Shown: positions 15,834 to 22,926 of the stretch, in pieces
How the letters are laid out: every line of letters starts with the position of its first letter
Numbering within the stretch: position 1 is the first letter of the stretch
DNA from: DAIDKA01 sp049792815
GTDB taxonomy: Bacteria; Pseudomonadota; Gammaproteobacteria; Steroidobacterales; Steroidobacteraceae
NCBI GenBank assembly: GCA_049792815.1
Contig: JBARBG010000097.1
Location: 1 to 24,234 of the forward strand
Reading direction: 5' to 3'
Length of the DNA: 24,234 bases
The notes under the pieces: generated by a model
The model's input: the letters and a program-made list of their open reading frames with translations, nothing else
What the model was told of the DNA's origin: nothing
The model's database searches: none
Position numbers and translations under genes: made by a program

Positions 15834-17231
15834 ATGCCGAAGACCATGTTCCAGAAGGTCTGGGAGCAGCACGAAGTGGCTGCCGAGACCGCCGCGACCC
15901 CGGCGGTGCTGTTCATCGATCTGCACCTCATCCACGAGGTCACGACGCCGCAGGCGTTCGACGTCCTGCGTGAGCGGGGCCTTTCCGTACGGCGCCGGGA
16001 CCTCACCCTGGCGACCATGGATCATTCCACTCCAACGCGCACCGAACAGGTGTTTGGCGGCGTGCCCATCACCACCACGGCGGCCGGCCGGCAGGTCCAG
16101 CAGCTGCAGCGCAACTGCGCCGCGGCCGGCATCGAACTGCTGGACATGCACAGCGACCTGCGCGGCATCGTCCACATTATCGGTCCGGAACTGGGCCTGA
16201 CGCGTCCGGGACGCACCATTGTCTGCGGTGACAGCCACACCAGCACGCACGGGGCCTTCGGGGCGCTGGCGTTCGGCATCGGCACCACCGAAGTGGGCCA
16301 TGTATTCGCGACGCAGTGCATCCTACAGCGCAAGCCCAGGACTTTCGCCATCAACGTGAACCAGAAGCTACGTCCGGGAGTGACCGCCAAGGATCTGGTG
16401 CTGGCCATCATCGGCCAGATCGGCGTCGAGGGCGGTACAGGGCATGTGCTCGAATACCGCGGCGAGGGCATCCGCGCGCTGAACATGGAGGAGCGCATGA
16501 CCGTGTGCAACATGTCCATCGAGGCCGGGGCCCGCGCCGGCATGATTGCGCCGGATGAGACCACTTTCAGCTACCTGGCAGACCGGCCGCGCTCGCCCCA
16601 TGGCGCGGCCTGGGAACGTGCCGTGGAGCGCTGGCGTGGGCTGCTCACCGATGCGGGCGCGAGCTTTGATCGCGAGCACACCCTGGATGCCGCAGTTCTC
16701 GAGCCCATGATCAGCTACGGCACGCATCCGGGCATGGTCATCCCAGTCAATGGCACAGTGCCCAACCGCCATGGCGATCCGGTATTCGACAAGGCCCTCG
16801 CCTACATGGGCTTCAGCGCCGGCCAGTCGCTGCGTGACCAACCGGTCAACGTGGTCTTCATCGGCAGCTGCACCAACGGCCGCCTCGCCGACCTGCGCGG
16901 CGCGGCCCAGTTGCTGCGCGGCCGGAAAATCGCCAGCAATGTGCGCATGCTGGTGGTGCCGGGCTCCCAACAGGTCAAGGCGGCCGCCGAGGCCGAGGGA
17001 CTGGACCGGATCTTCATCGATGCGGGTGCCGACTGGCGCGAGTCGGGCTGTTCGATGTGCATCGGCATGAACGGCGACACCGTGGCGCGCGGTGAGTACT
17101 CGGTGAGCACCAGCAACCGCAACTTCGAGGGCCGCCAGGGCGCCGGCGCCCGCACCCTGCTGGCGAGTCCCCTCACCGCGGCGGCGAGCGCGATCCGGGG
17201 ACGCGTCACGGATCCTCGGGAGCTGCTGTAA
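15834..17231 (+). CDS. leuC: 3-isopropylmalate dehydratase large subunit
   Basis: A 465-residue aconitase-family subunit which, with LeuD, isomerises 2- to 3-isopropylmalate. The 4Fe-4S ligands are C346 (IGSCTNGR), C406 and C409 (SGCSMCIGMN), at almost the same positions as in E. coli. Other blocks include GDSHTSTHGAFGALAFGIGT, VGHVFATQC and EGGTGHVLEY. I chose ATG 15834, whose product MPKTMFQKVWEQH aligns with the usual N-terminus. A GTG at 15825 overlaps the leuA stop (GTGA) and could be used instead, adding three residues. Its stop overlaps the leuD start (TAATG). Confidence 0.95.
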   Translation: MPKTMFQKVWEQHEVAAETAATPAVLFIDLHLIHEVTTPQAFDVLRERGLSVRRRDLTLATMDHSTPTRTEQVFGGVPITTTAAGRQVQQLQRNCAAAGIELLDMHSDLRGIVHIIGPELGLTRPGRTIVCGDSHTSTHGAFGALAFGIGTTEVGHVFATQCILQRKPRTFAINVNQKLRPGVTAKDLVLAIIGQIGVEGGTGHVLEYRGEGIRALNMEERMTVCNMSIEAGARAGMIAPDETTFSYLADRPRSPHGAAWERAVERWRGLLTDAGASFDREHTLDAAVLEPMISYGTHPGMVIPVNGTVPNRHGDPVFDKALAYMGFSAGQSLRDQPVNVVFIGSCTNGRLADLRGAAQLLRGRKIASNVRMLVVPGSQQVKAAAEAEGLDRIFIDAGADWRESGCSMCIGMNGDTVARGEYSVSTSNRNFEGRQGAGARTLLASPLTAAASAIRGRVTDPRELL

Positions 17232-17812
17232 TGGACAAGGTCAGCACTATCCGCTCGCGTACGGTGGTCATGGCGGCGAGCAATATCGACACCGACCAGA
17301 TCATTCCGGCGCGTTTTCTGACCACGACCACGCGCGACGGCTTGGGCCGGCAGCTGTTTGCCGACTGGCGCTACGCGCCCGATGGCACCGCGAAAGCCGA
17401 CTTCATCCTCAACCAGCCGGCGGCCGCGGGCTGCCAGGTGCTGGTCGCGGGCCGCAACTTCGGTTGCGGCTCCTCGCGCGAACACGCCCCCTGGGCGCTG
17501 CTTGATTACGGCATACGCGCCGTCATCAGCACCGAGATCGCCGACATCTTCCGCAACAATTCGCTGAAGAACGGCTTGCTGCCCATCGTGGTGGACGAGC
17601 CGACCAGCCGCTGGCTCATCGAAAATCCCGGCAGCGAGGTGCAGATCGACCTGGCCGGCACGACGCTGAACCTGGCCTCCGGCGCCAGCCTCAGTTTCGC
17701 CATCGACCCCTTCGCCCGGTACTGCCTGCTGAACGGCGTCGATGAGCTGGGCTTTCTGCTGCAGCAGCAGGAGCGGATTGCCGATTATGAAACGCGGCAC
17801 AAGGACAACTAG
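17231..17812 (+). CDS. leuD: 3-isopropylmalate dehydratase small subunit
   Basis: A 193-residue partner of LeuC that supplies the mobile substrate-binding domain of the isomerase. Family motifs are complete: NIDTDQIIPARFLTTTTRDGLG near residue 18, FILNQPAAAGCQVLVAGRNFGCGSSREHAPWAL near 57-89, and IADIFRNNSLKNGLLPI near 101-117. Length is typical of the bacterial proteobacterial form. The ATG shares one base with the leuC stop (TAATG at 17229-17233), which indicates translational coupling. The next gene, leuB, begins three bases after its TAG. Confidence 0.96.
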   Translation: MDKVSTIRSRTVVMAASNIDTDQIIPARFLTTTTRDGLGRQLFADWRYAPDGTAKADFILNQPAAAGCQVLVAGRNFGCGSSREHAPWALLDYGIRAVISTEIADIFRNNSLKNGLLPIVVDEPTSRWLIENPGSEVQIDLAGTTLNLASGASLSFAIDPFARYCLLNGVDELGFLLQQQERIADYETRHKDN

Positions 17813-17815
17813 ACC

Positions 17816-18880
17816 TTGAAGGCATCCATCACCGTACTGGGCGGCGACGGAATCGGACCGGAGGTTGCCGCCGAGGGCGTGCGCTGCCTTGGCGTGATCG
17901 CGCAACGCTGCGGCCACGAGTTCACGCTCGACCCGCAGCCCTTCGGCGGCGCGGCCATCGATCTGACCGGTGAGCCCTTGCCCCGCGCGACCCTGGATTC
18001 ATGCCTGGCGAGCGATGCCATACTCTTGGGCGCCATTGGTGGTCCGAAGTGGTCCGCGCCGCAAGCCAAGGTGCGCCCGGAAGCAGGCCTCCTCGGCCTG
18101 CGCAAGGCGCTGGGGACGTTCGCCAACCTGCGCCCCGTCACCATCCACCCCGCGCTGCGTGGCGCTTCGACTTTGCGTCCCGAGGTGCTCGAAGGCGTCG
18201 ACCTGCTGTTCGTGCGCGAACTGACCGGCGGCATCTATTTTGGCGCGAAGACCCGCAGCGCCGACCAGGCCACCGACCTGTGCACCTATACCGTGGGCGA
18301 AGTGGAACGCGTGACCCGCGTGGCCTGCCGCCTGGCCCAGGAACGGCGCGGCAAAGTGACCTCGATCGACAAAGCAAACGTGCTGGAGACTTCGCGGCTG
18401 TGGCGCGAGGTATGCCAGCGCGTGGTGCGCAGCGAGTTCCCGAATCTGCAGCTGGAGCACATGCTGGTGGATGCCGCGGCCATGCACCTGATCCGGCGGC
18501 CGCGCGATTTTGACGTGCTGCTCACCGAGAACATGTTCGGCGACATCCTCACTGACGAGGCGTCGATGCTGGCCGGCTCGCTGGGGCTGCTGCCCTCGGC
18601 CTCGCTGGGAGCGGGCCGTCGCGGCCTGTACGAGCCCATTCACGGTTCCGCGCCGGATATCGCGGGCCTTGGTATCGCCAATCCCTACGGCACCATTCTG
18701 AGCGTGGCACTGCTGCTGCGATACTCGCTGCAATTGCCCGAGGAGGCCGCGCGGATCGAGCAGGCCGTGGCGCAGGCCATCACCGAAGGGGCGTGCACGC
18801 CCGACATCGTCGCCCCGGGCGCGCGGGCATTGAGCACCCGTGAAGTCGGTGACCGGGTCGTGGCGCTGCTAAATCACTGA
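17816..18880 (+). CDS. leuB: 3-isopropylmalate dehydrogenase
   Basis: A 354-residue NAD-dependent oxidative decarboxylase that completes the leucine-specific branch. It shows VLGGDGIGPEVAAEGVR at the N-terminus, ILLGAIGGPKW near residue 65, the substrate motif VRELTGGIYFG near 136, IDKANVLETSRLWREV near 185, and the magnesium-binding segment LTENMFGDILTDEASMLAGS near 237-256, then EPIHGSAPDIAGLGIANP. The start is TTG at 17816. No ATG or GTG fits the conserved N-terminus, and an AAGGA site lies ten bases upstream. The rare start may lower its translation. Its 3' end overlaps the convergent metB by 12 bases. Confidence 0.95.
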   Translation: MKASITVLGGDGIGPEVAAEGVRCLGVIAQRCGHEFTLDPQPFGGAAIDLTGEPLPRATLDSCLASDAILLGAIGGPKWSAPQAKVRPEAGLLGLRKALGTFANLRPVTIHPALRGASTLRPEVLEGVDLLFVRELTGGIYFGAKTRSADQATDLCTYTVGEVERVTRVACRLAQERRGKVTSIDKANVLETSRLWREVCQRVVRSEFPNLQLEHMLVDAAAMHLIRRPRDFDVLLTENMFGDILTDEASMLAGSLGLLPSASLGAGRRGLYEPIHGSAPDIAGLGIANPYGTILSVALLLRYSLQLPEEAARIEQAVAQAITEGACTPDIVAPGARALSTREVGDRVVALLNH

Positions 18881-20035
18881 CCGCGCACGCTCCAGGCCCG
18901 CCGCCAGGTCATCGCGCAGGTCATCGTAGGCCTCGATGCCCACCGACAGGCGCAGCAGGCCGTCGGTCAGCCCGGCGCGTGCACGCGCCTCCGGGTCCAT
19001 GGCCGCGTGTGTCATCGTAGCGGGATGGGCCACGAGACTCTCGACGCCGCCTAAGCTTTCGGCCAGCGAGAAGAACTTCATCTGCGACACCAGCGCGCGT
19101 ACTGCATCGTGGCCGCCTGCGATCTCCAGCGTCACGATGGCACCGAAGCCGCGTTGCTGGCGTGCCGCGACCGCATGCCCCGGATGCGTGGGCAGTCCGG
19201 GATAGAACACGCGCGTGACGCCCGGCTGTGACTGCAGCCACTGTGCAAGCTGGCTGGCATTGCGACCATGATGATCCAGGCGTGCATTGAGGGTGCGCAG
19301 GCCGCGCAGCGTCAGATAGCTGTCGAAGGCGCCACCGGTGAGCCCCAGGCAGTTGGCCCACCAGCTCAACTGCTCGTGCAGCGCCTGGGTGCCCGCGATC
19401 ACCGCACCGCCGACCACATCACTGTGACCATTCAGGTACTTGGTGGTGGAGTGCACGACGATATCGGCGCCCAGGCTGAGCGGTGTCTGCCACAAGGGCG
19501 AGAGGAAGGTATTGTCGACCACGACCAGTGCGCCGGCGGCGCGGCCCCGTTCGGCAAAATGCGCGATGTCAGTGATCCGCAGCAGCGGGTTGCTGGGCGT
19601 CTCAATCCACAGCAGCGCCGTCGGTATTTTAAGGGCCGCGCGTACCGCAGCCTCATCGGCAAAGTCCACGAACTCGCACTGCAGCTCGCCACGGCGGCGC
19701 CAGGCATCGAACAGCCGGTAGGTGCCGCCGTAGCAGTCATGGGGCGCGACAATGCGCGCGCCCACGGGCAGCAGATGGCCTACGAGCGTGATGGCCGCCA
19801 TGCCGGTGGCCAGAATGCACGCGCCGACGCCCCCCTCCAGATCCGCCAGCGCCTTGGCCAGCAGGTCGCGGGTGGGATTGCCGCTGCGCGAATAGTCGTA
19901 GGCGCGCTTGTCATCGAAGCCACGAAACGCGTAGGTGGTGGACAGATGGATCGGCGGCACCACCGCACCGGTTTCGGTATCGCTTTCCAGGCCGGCGCGA
20001 ACCGCCTGGGTCACCGGATCGGGGGGGCCGCTCAA
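18869..20035 (-). CDS. metB: Cystathionine gamma-synthase
   Basis: A 388-residue Cys/Met-metabolism PLP enzyme. It joins an activated homoserine ester with cysteine to give cystathionine; O-acetylhomoserine sulfhydrylase and cystathionine lyase relatives are close alternatives. Motifs: VVPPIHLSTTYAF near 25, YDYSRSGNPTRDLLAKALADLEGG near 46-69, VVVDNTFLSPLWQTPLSLGADIVVHSTTKYLNGHSD near 171-206 with the PLP lysine at K199, and FSLAESLGGVESLVAHPATMTHA late. The start is TTG, overlapping the metX stop as TTGA. An in-frame GTG eight codons downstream would cut into the usual N-terminus. Just inside the start there is a run of seven C residues. It is the second gene of the SAM-riboswitch operon. 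Confidence 0.9.
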   Translation of the reverse strand: MSGPPDPVTQAVRAGLESDTETGAVVPPIHLSTTYAFRGFDDKRAYDYSRSGNPTRDLLAKALADLEGGVGACILATGMAAITLVGHLLPVGARIVAPHDCYGGTYRLFDAWRRRGELQCEFVDFADEAAVRAALKIPTALLWIETPSNPLLRITDIAHFAERGRAAGALVVVDNTFLSPLWQTPLSLGADIVVHSTTKYLNGHSDVVGGAVIAGTQALHEQLSWWANCLGLTGGAFDSYLTLRGLRTLNARLDHHGRNASQLAQWLQSQPGVTRVFYPGLPTHPGHAVAARQQRGFGAIVTLEIAGGHDAVRALVSQMKFFSLAESLGGVESLVAHPATMTHAAMDPEARARAGLTDGLLRLSVGIEAYDDLRDDLAAGLERARSVI

Positions 20036-21078
20036 CCGGCACCGCCCAGCGCATTGGCGAAAATGCCGCGCAGCTGATCCGTTTCCTTCAGGAAGGCGTC
20101 ATGGCCGAAAACCGAAGAAAGCTCATGCAGACGGCCGTGCTGCAGCCGGGCCACCATGGCGCGAATGTCCGGCAGCGGCACCAGCCGGTCCTCACGGATT
20201 CCCACCACCGTGGCCGGCGTGAAAATGCGCGCCACGTCCACCCGATGCAGATCGATGGACTCCGACAGGCACAGGAAGGACTCCGCGGAATATTGGGCCG
20301 CATAGTCACGACCGCGCGCCGCCAGGTACTGCTCCACCGGAAACTCGAAGCGGCCCGCAACCCGTTCCGGGGGACCATCGAAGCGCGCGGCAAATTCCTC
20401 CGACGAGCGGTAGGTGGTCATGGCCAGCGCCCGCGCCAGCTCCATGCCCTGCGCCGGCTGGCCGGCGGCGATTGCGAAGCGGACCATGCGCCGCTGGGTG
20501 CTGCGCCAGGCGCTGGACATGGGGTGCGCGCGATCCGAGGCGCCAATGACCAGCAGGTTGGCGACACGGTCCGGATAGCGCTCCGCGAAGGCCAGGCCCA
20601 CCATGCCGCCATAGGAGCCCCCGGCGATGGCGCGCAGCGCGCTTACGCCTAAGGCCTCTAGCAGCTGCTCCAGCACCCGCGCCTGATCAAAGGTTGAAAT
20701 ACTGGGGAAATCATTGTCGCCGCTTTTGGGACCGGTGGATTCGCCGCTGCCGCCCAGGAAGTCGAAACTGAGGATCCGCCAGCGATCACTGTCCAGAGGT
20801 TTGCCGGGACCTGCGATGTCGCACCACCAGCCCGCACCTGCTTCGGCTGTCAGGCACACCCGGCGGTGCGCCGAAATCCCGCCCAGCGCGCACACCACGG
20901 GCGCCTCTTCCGGACCCGTCATCCGCCAGGCGATGCGCACGTCGGTGAGTTCACCGTGGTGGTGCAGCGGCCAACGGCCGGCAAGTTCCAGCATGCCCTC
21001 GCGCGCTGGCGGTGCATGCAGTGAGGTCACGCGCGCGCTGCGCGTGCCGGTGGACAGGACTTCGACTCTGGCAGTCAT
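20032..21078 (-). CDS. metX: Homoserine O-acyltransferase of the MetX type
   Basis: A 348-residue alpha/beta-hydrolase-fold acyltransferase that activates homoserine for methionine synthesis. The nucleophile elbow is AGGSYGGMVGLAFAERYPDRV with S155, and the rest of the triad is probably D297 (REDRLVPL) and H326 (VFGHDAFLKE). Early motifs are ALGGISAHR and GPGKPLDSDRWRILSFDFLGGSGEST. Whether it uses acetyl- or succinyl-CoA cannot be decided by eye. MetX relatives in Xanthomonas-type bacteria include succinyl-specific forms. ATG 21078 follows a GGAG site that lies within a small hairpin (GGCG/CGCC at 21083-21093). It is the first gene after the SAM-I riboswitch and is coupled to metB. Confidence 0.9.
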   Translation of the reverse strand: MTARVEVLSTGTRSARVTSLHAPPAREGMLELAGRWPLHHHGELTDVRIAWRMTGPEEAPVVCALGGISAHRRVCLTAEAGAGWWCDIAGPGKPLDSDRWRILSFDFLGGSGESTGPKSGDNDFPSISTFDQARVLEQLLEALGVSALRAIAGGSYGGMVGLAFAERYPDRVANLLVIGASDRAHPMSSAWRSTQRRMVRFAIAAGQPAQGMELARALAMTTYRSSEEFAARFDGPPERVAGRFEFPVEQYLAARGRDYAAQYSAESFLCLSESIDLHRVDVARIFTPATVVGIREDRLVPLPDIRAMVARLQHGRLHELSSVFGHDAFLKETDQLRGIFANALGGAG

Positions 21079-21202
21079 GTTGGGCGCTCCGCCGACCAGG
21101 GCTCGTAATTCAACCGATACCCCTGCGGAACACCCGCGCCGGATGGGCGGGTCAATCGGGTCCATCCCTCACCGTGTTGCCACGGATCGGGCCACTCCGA
21201 TC

Positions 21203-21319
21203 GCTCATCTACCGCCCCGCTTGTGCGGGTCGCAGGAGTTGGCACCTTCCCGGGCTGGTTAGGCTCGGCGGTTGCCCCGGCGTCGAAGGGCCTTTTCCCT
21301 CAGCCGGTCTCGATGAGCC
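21203..21319 (-). promoter_or_regulatory. SAM-I (S-box) riboswitch upstream of metX-metB
   Basis: The minus-strand RNA carries the S-box core in order. P1 is GCTCATC (21318-21312) pairing with GATGAGC (21209-21203). Then come the CGAGA entry, GAGGGA with the following GGCCC, CGCCGGGGCAACC, GGTGCCAACTCCTGC, and a terminal GTAGATGAGC. These match the SAM-I consensus AAGAGxxG, GAGGGA, GGCCC, CCGGCAACC and GGTGCCAATTCC. SAM binding would switch off metX-metB. Downstream I see no T-run terminator. Instead there is a hairpin abutting P1 (GATCGG/CCGATC, 21185-21202), a GCAA-tetraloop hairpin (21172-21185) and a hairpin holding the ribosome site, so control is probably translational. Confidence 0.9.
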
Positions 21320-21324
21320 TGTGA

Positions 21325-21354
21325 AGTCTAGGCGGGGTGCCGCGGCAGCGTCAA
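21325..21354 (-). promoter_or_regulatory. Candidate promoter of the SAM riboswitch-metXB transcript
   Basis: On the minus strand, TTGACG (21354-21349) and TAGACT (21330-21325) are spaced by 18 bases. The -35 overlaps the stop codon of the upstream methyltransferase gene. The predicted start near 21318 coincides with the first base of riboswitch helix P1, which supports both calls. Confidence 0.6.
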
Positions 21355-22496
21355 GGCCACAGCCGCTGCGAGGCGCGCCGGGCACCCTCGGCCAGTGCCG
21401 CGAGCTTGGCGTACGAGATCTGCGGGTCCATCTTGCCGATGCCGGCAAAGGTGCCAAAACCGCAGTCGGTTCCCGCCAGTACCCGCTCGCGCCCGACGAT
21501 GTCGGCGAACACGCCGATGCGCTGGGCAATGAGTTCCGGGTGTTCGACATAATTTGAGGTGCTGGTGAGAAGGCCCGGCACCAGCACCTTGTCCTCGGGA
21601 ATCCGCGCCTGCTTCCAGGTGAGCCATTCATGCGCGTGGCGCGGATTGGCGGCCTCAAACAGGATGGCCGAAGGCTTGGCCTTGAGGATGATCGGCAGCA
21701 CCTTGGCCACGTCTATGTCATGGTCATGGGGGCCTTCGTAATTGCCCCAGCACACGTGCATGCGCAGCTGGCTCGCGGGAATATTGCGCAGCGCTTCATT
21801 CAGCGCCTCGACATGAAACTGCGCGCGGTGCAGGAACTGCTGCTCGGTGAGATTCTGGAAGCCGGTATGCCGGGCCATGGCCAGGTCCGGGCAGTCGATC
21901 TGCAGCACGATGCCGGCGGCCGCGATGGCTTCATACTCCTCGCGCATGGCGCTGGCGATGGCCTCCACGTAGGCCTCGTGAGTCGGGTAGTACTCATTGG
22001 TCTGAAAGGCGGCCACGACACCCGGTGAGGCCGCGTTCATGAAGACCTCCGCGGCGCCGTGCCGCGCGCGCGCGGCGCTGAGGTTCGCGATGTCCTGGTG
22101 CATGGCCTCGCGGTCCACCCGCGCGATGGGCCCGATACAGCACTGGCGCTTGAAAGTCTGCTTGCCGGCGAACAGCGTCATGCGGGCGCGAAACTCGGGG
22201 TATGGCTGCAGATCCAGCGCCACCTGGCGCGGCTGATCGCCGCCAAAGCCCGACAGCCGGTCCTTGACATAGGTCGCATAGCTGATCTTCGACATCTCGC
22301 CGTCGCTCACGATGTCGATGCCGGATCGCAGCTGCCGGGCCACCACCTCATCCACCGCCGCGCTCATGACCGCGGCGAAGGCCGCCGGGTCATGGCCGCT
22401 CTGATTCTCCTTGGCCATGAGCCTATCCACCACCGCCTGGGTGCGCGGCAGGCTGCCGACATGGGTGGTCAGGATCCGGTCGCTGCTCAGGCGCAT
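21351..22496 (-). CDS. Core-MetE-like (cobalamin-independent) methionine synthase
   Basis: A 381-residue zinc methyltransferase corresponding to the C-terminal catalytic half of MetE (COG0620 type), without the MetE N-terminal folate-binding half. THVGSLPRT at the N-terminus and IVSDGEMSK near 62-70 match the homocysteine-binding loops. All four zinc-ligand positions can be assigned: H247 and C249 (MHVCWGNYEGPH), E281 (ILFEAANPRHAHEW) and C345 (AGTDCGFGTF). Such short proteins include folate-independent methionine synthases (Mes families) and other thiol methyl/alkyl transferases, so the methyl donor is unknown. It is adjacent to metX-metB but upstream of their riboswitch. It starts from ATG 22496 behind GAGGGA, divergent from the TrpR-like gene. 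Confidence 0.8.
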   Translation of the reverse strand: MRLSSDRILTTHVGSLPRTQAVVDRLMAKENQSGHDPAAFAAVMSAAVDEVVARQLRSGIDIVSDGEMSKISYATYVKDRLSGFGGDQPRQVALDLQPYPEFRARMTLFAGKQTFKRQCCIGPIARVDREAMHQDIANLSAARARHGAAEVFMNAASPGVVAAFQTNEYYPTHEAYVEAIASAMREEYEAIAAAGIVLQIDCPDLAMARHTGFQNLTEQQFLHRAQFHVEALNEALRNIPASQLRMHVCWGNYEGPHDHDIDVAKVLPIILKAKPSAILFEAANPRHAHEWLTWKQARIPEDKVLVPGLLTSTSNYVEHPELIAQRIGVFADIVGRERVLAGTDCGFGTFAGIGKMDPQISYAKLAALAEGARRASQRLWP

Positions 22497-22517
22497 TAGG
22501 CAAGTCCCTCGCTTTGT

Positions 22518-22550
22518 GCTAATGTATTAGCGTACTGTTACATTAGTACG
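22518..22550. promoter_or_regulatory. Overlapping TrpR-type operators in the divergent promoter region
   Basis: Three inverted repeats overlap: GCTAATGTATTAGC (22518-22531, perfect), CTAATGTA/TACATTAG (22519-22526 with 22539-22546), and CGTACT/AGTACG (22531-22536 with 22545-22550). Their centres are 8 bp apart (22524.5, 22532.5, 22540.5), the spacing seen for tandem E. coli TrpR dimers. The outer arms CGTACT and AGTACG equal those of the symmetrised TrpR operator CGTACTAGTTAACTAGTACG. They lie between the core-MetE gene and the TrpR-family gene. Confidence 0.7.
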
Positions 22551-22572
22551 AAACGTCGAGCCGCTCAAGCCC

Positions 22573-22926
22573 ATGAAAAGCCACCGCAACGTGTCCCCGA
22601 GCCAGGAAGCCCTGGCCGAGCGCAACCTGTGCGCCGCCGTCGCCCTGCTGCGCAACGCCGAGGAGTGCCGCGCCTTCTTCCGCGACCTGTGCACGCCGGC
22701 GGAGATCCAGGCCATGGCCGACCGCTGGGCGGTGGTGGACTGGCTGATGCGCGGGGTCCCCTACCGGGAAATCAATCGCCTGACCGGCGTCAGTGTCACC
22801 ACCATCAGTCGCGTGGCGCGCTGCCTGGCTGAGGGCAATGGCGGCTATTCGCTCATCGTCCGCCGCACCAAGGGCCCGCGGCGCACCGATCCCGGCCGTC
22901 GCATGGAGGCGGCCCGCCATGGATAA
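22573..22926 (+). CDS. TrpR/YerC-YecD family regulator, probable histidine-operon repressor
   Basis: A 117-residue all-helical DNA-binding protein of the TrpR superfamily. The helices around LRNAEECRAFFRDLCTPAEIQAMADRWAVVDWLMRG resemble the TrpR core. The helix-turn-helix is PYREINRLTGVSVTTISRVARCL (about residues 62-84), followed by a basic tail (RRTKGPRRTDPGRR). It overlaps hisG by eight bases. Comparative genomics has, as I recall, predicted such TrpR-like proteins (named HisR) as histidine repressors in Xanthomonadales, which fits here. Operator-like repeats lie just upstream, implying autoregulation. The ribosome site is weak, so ATG 22573 is the best but not a certain start. Its ligand is inferred, not shown. 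Confidence 0.82.
   Translation: MKSHRNVSPSQEALAERNLCAAVALLRNAEECRAFFRDLCTPAEIQAMADRWAVVDWLMRGVPYREINRLTGVSVTTISRVARCLAEGNGGYSLIVRRTKGPRRTDPGRRMEAARHG

Noticed and set aside
16802..17917. A 371-codon minus-strand frame opposite leuC, leuD and leuB
   Set aside because: It is antisense to three coupled, well-conserved genes and has no recognisable product.
21079..21165. An upstream ATG at 21165 as the metX start
   Set aside because: It adds 29 residues without family similarity and lies in the riboswitch expression platform. ATG 21078 has a GGAG site and fits the family.
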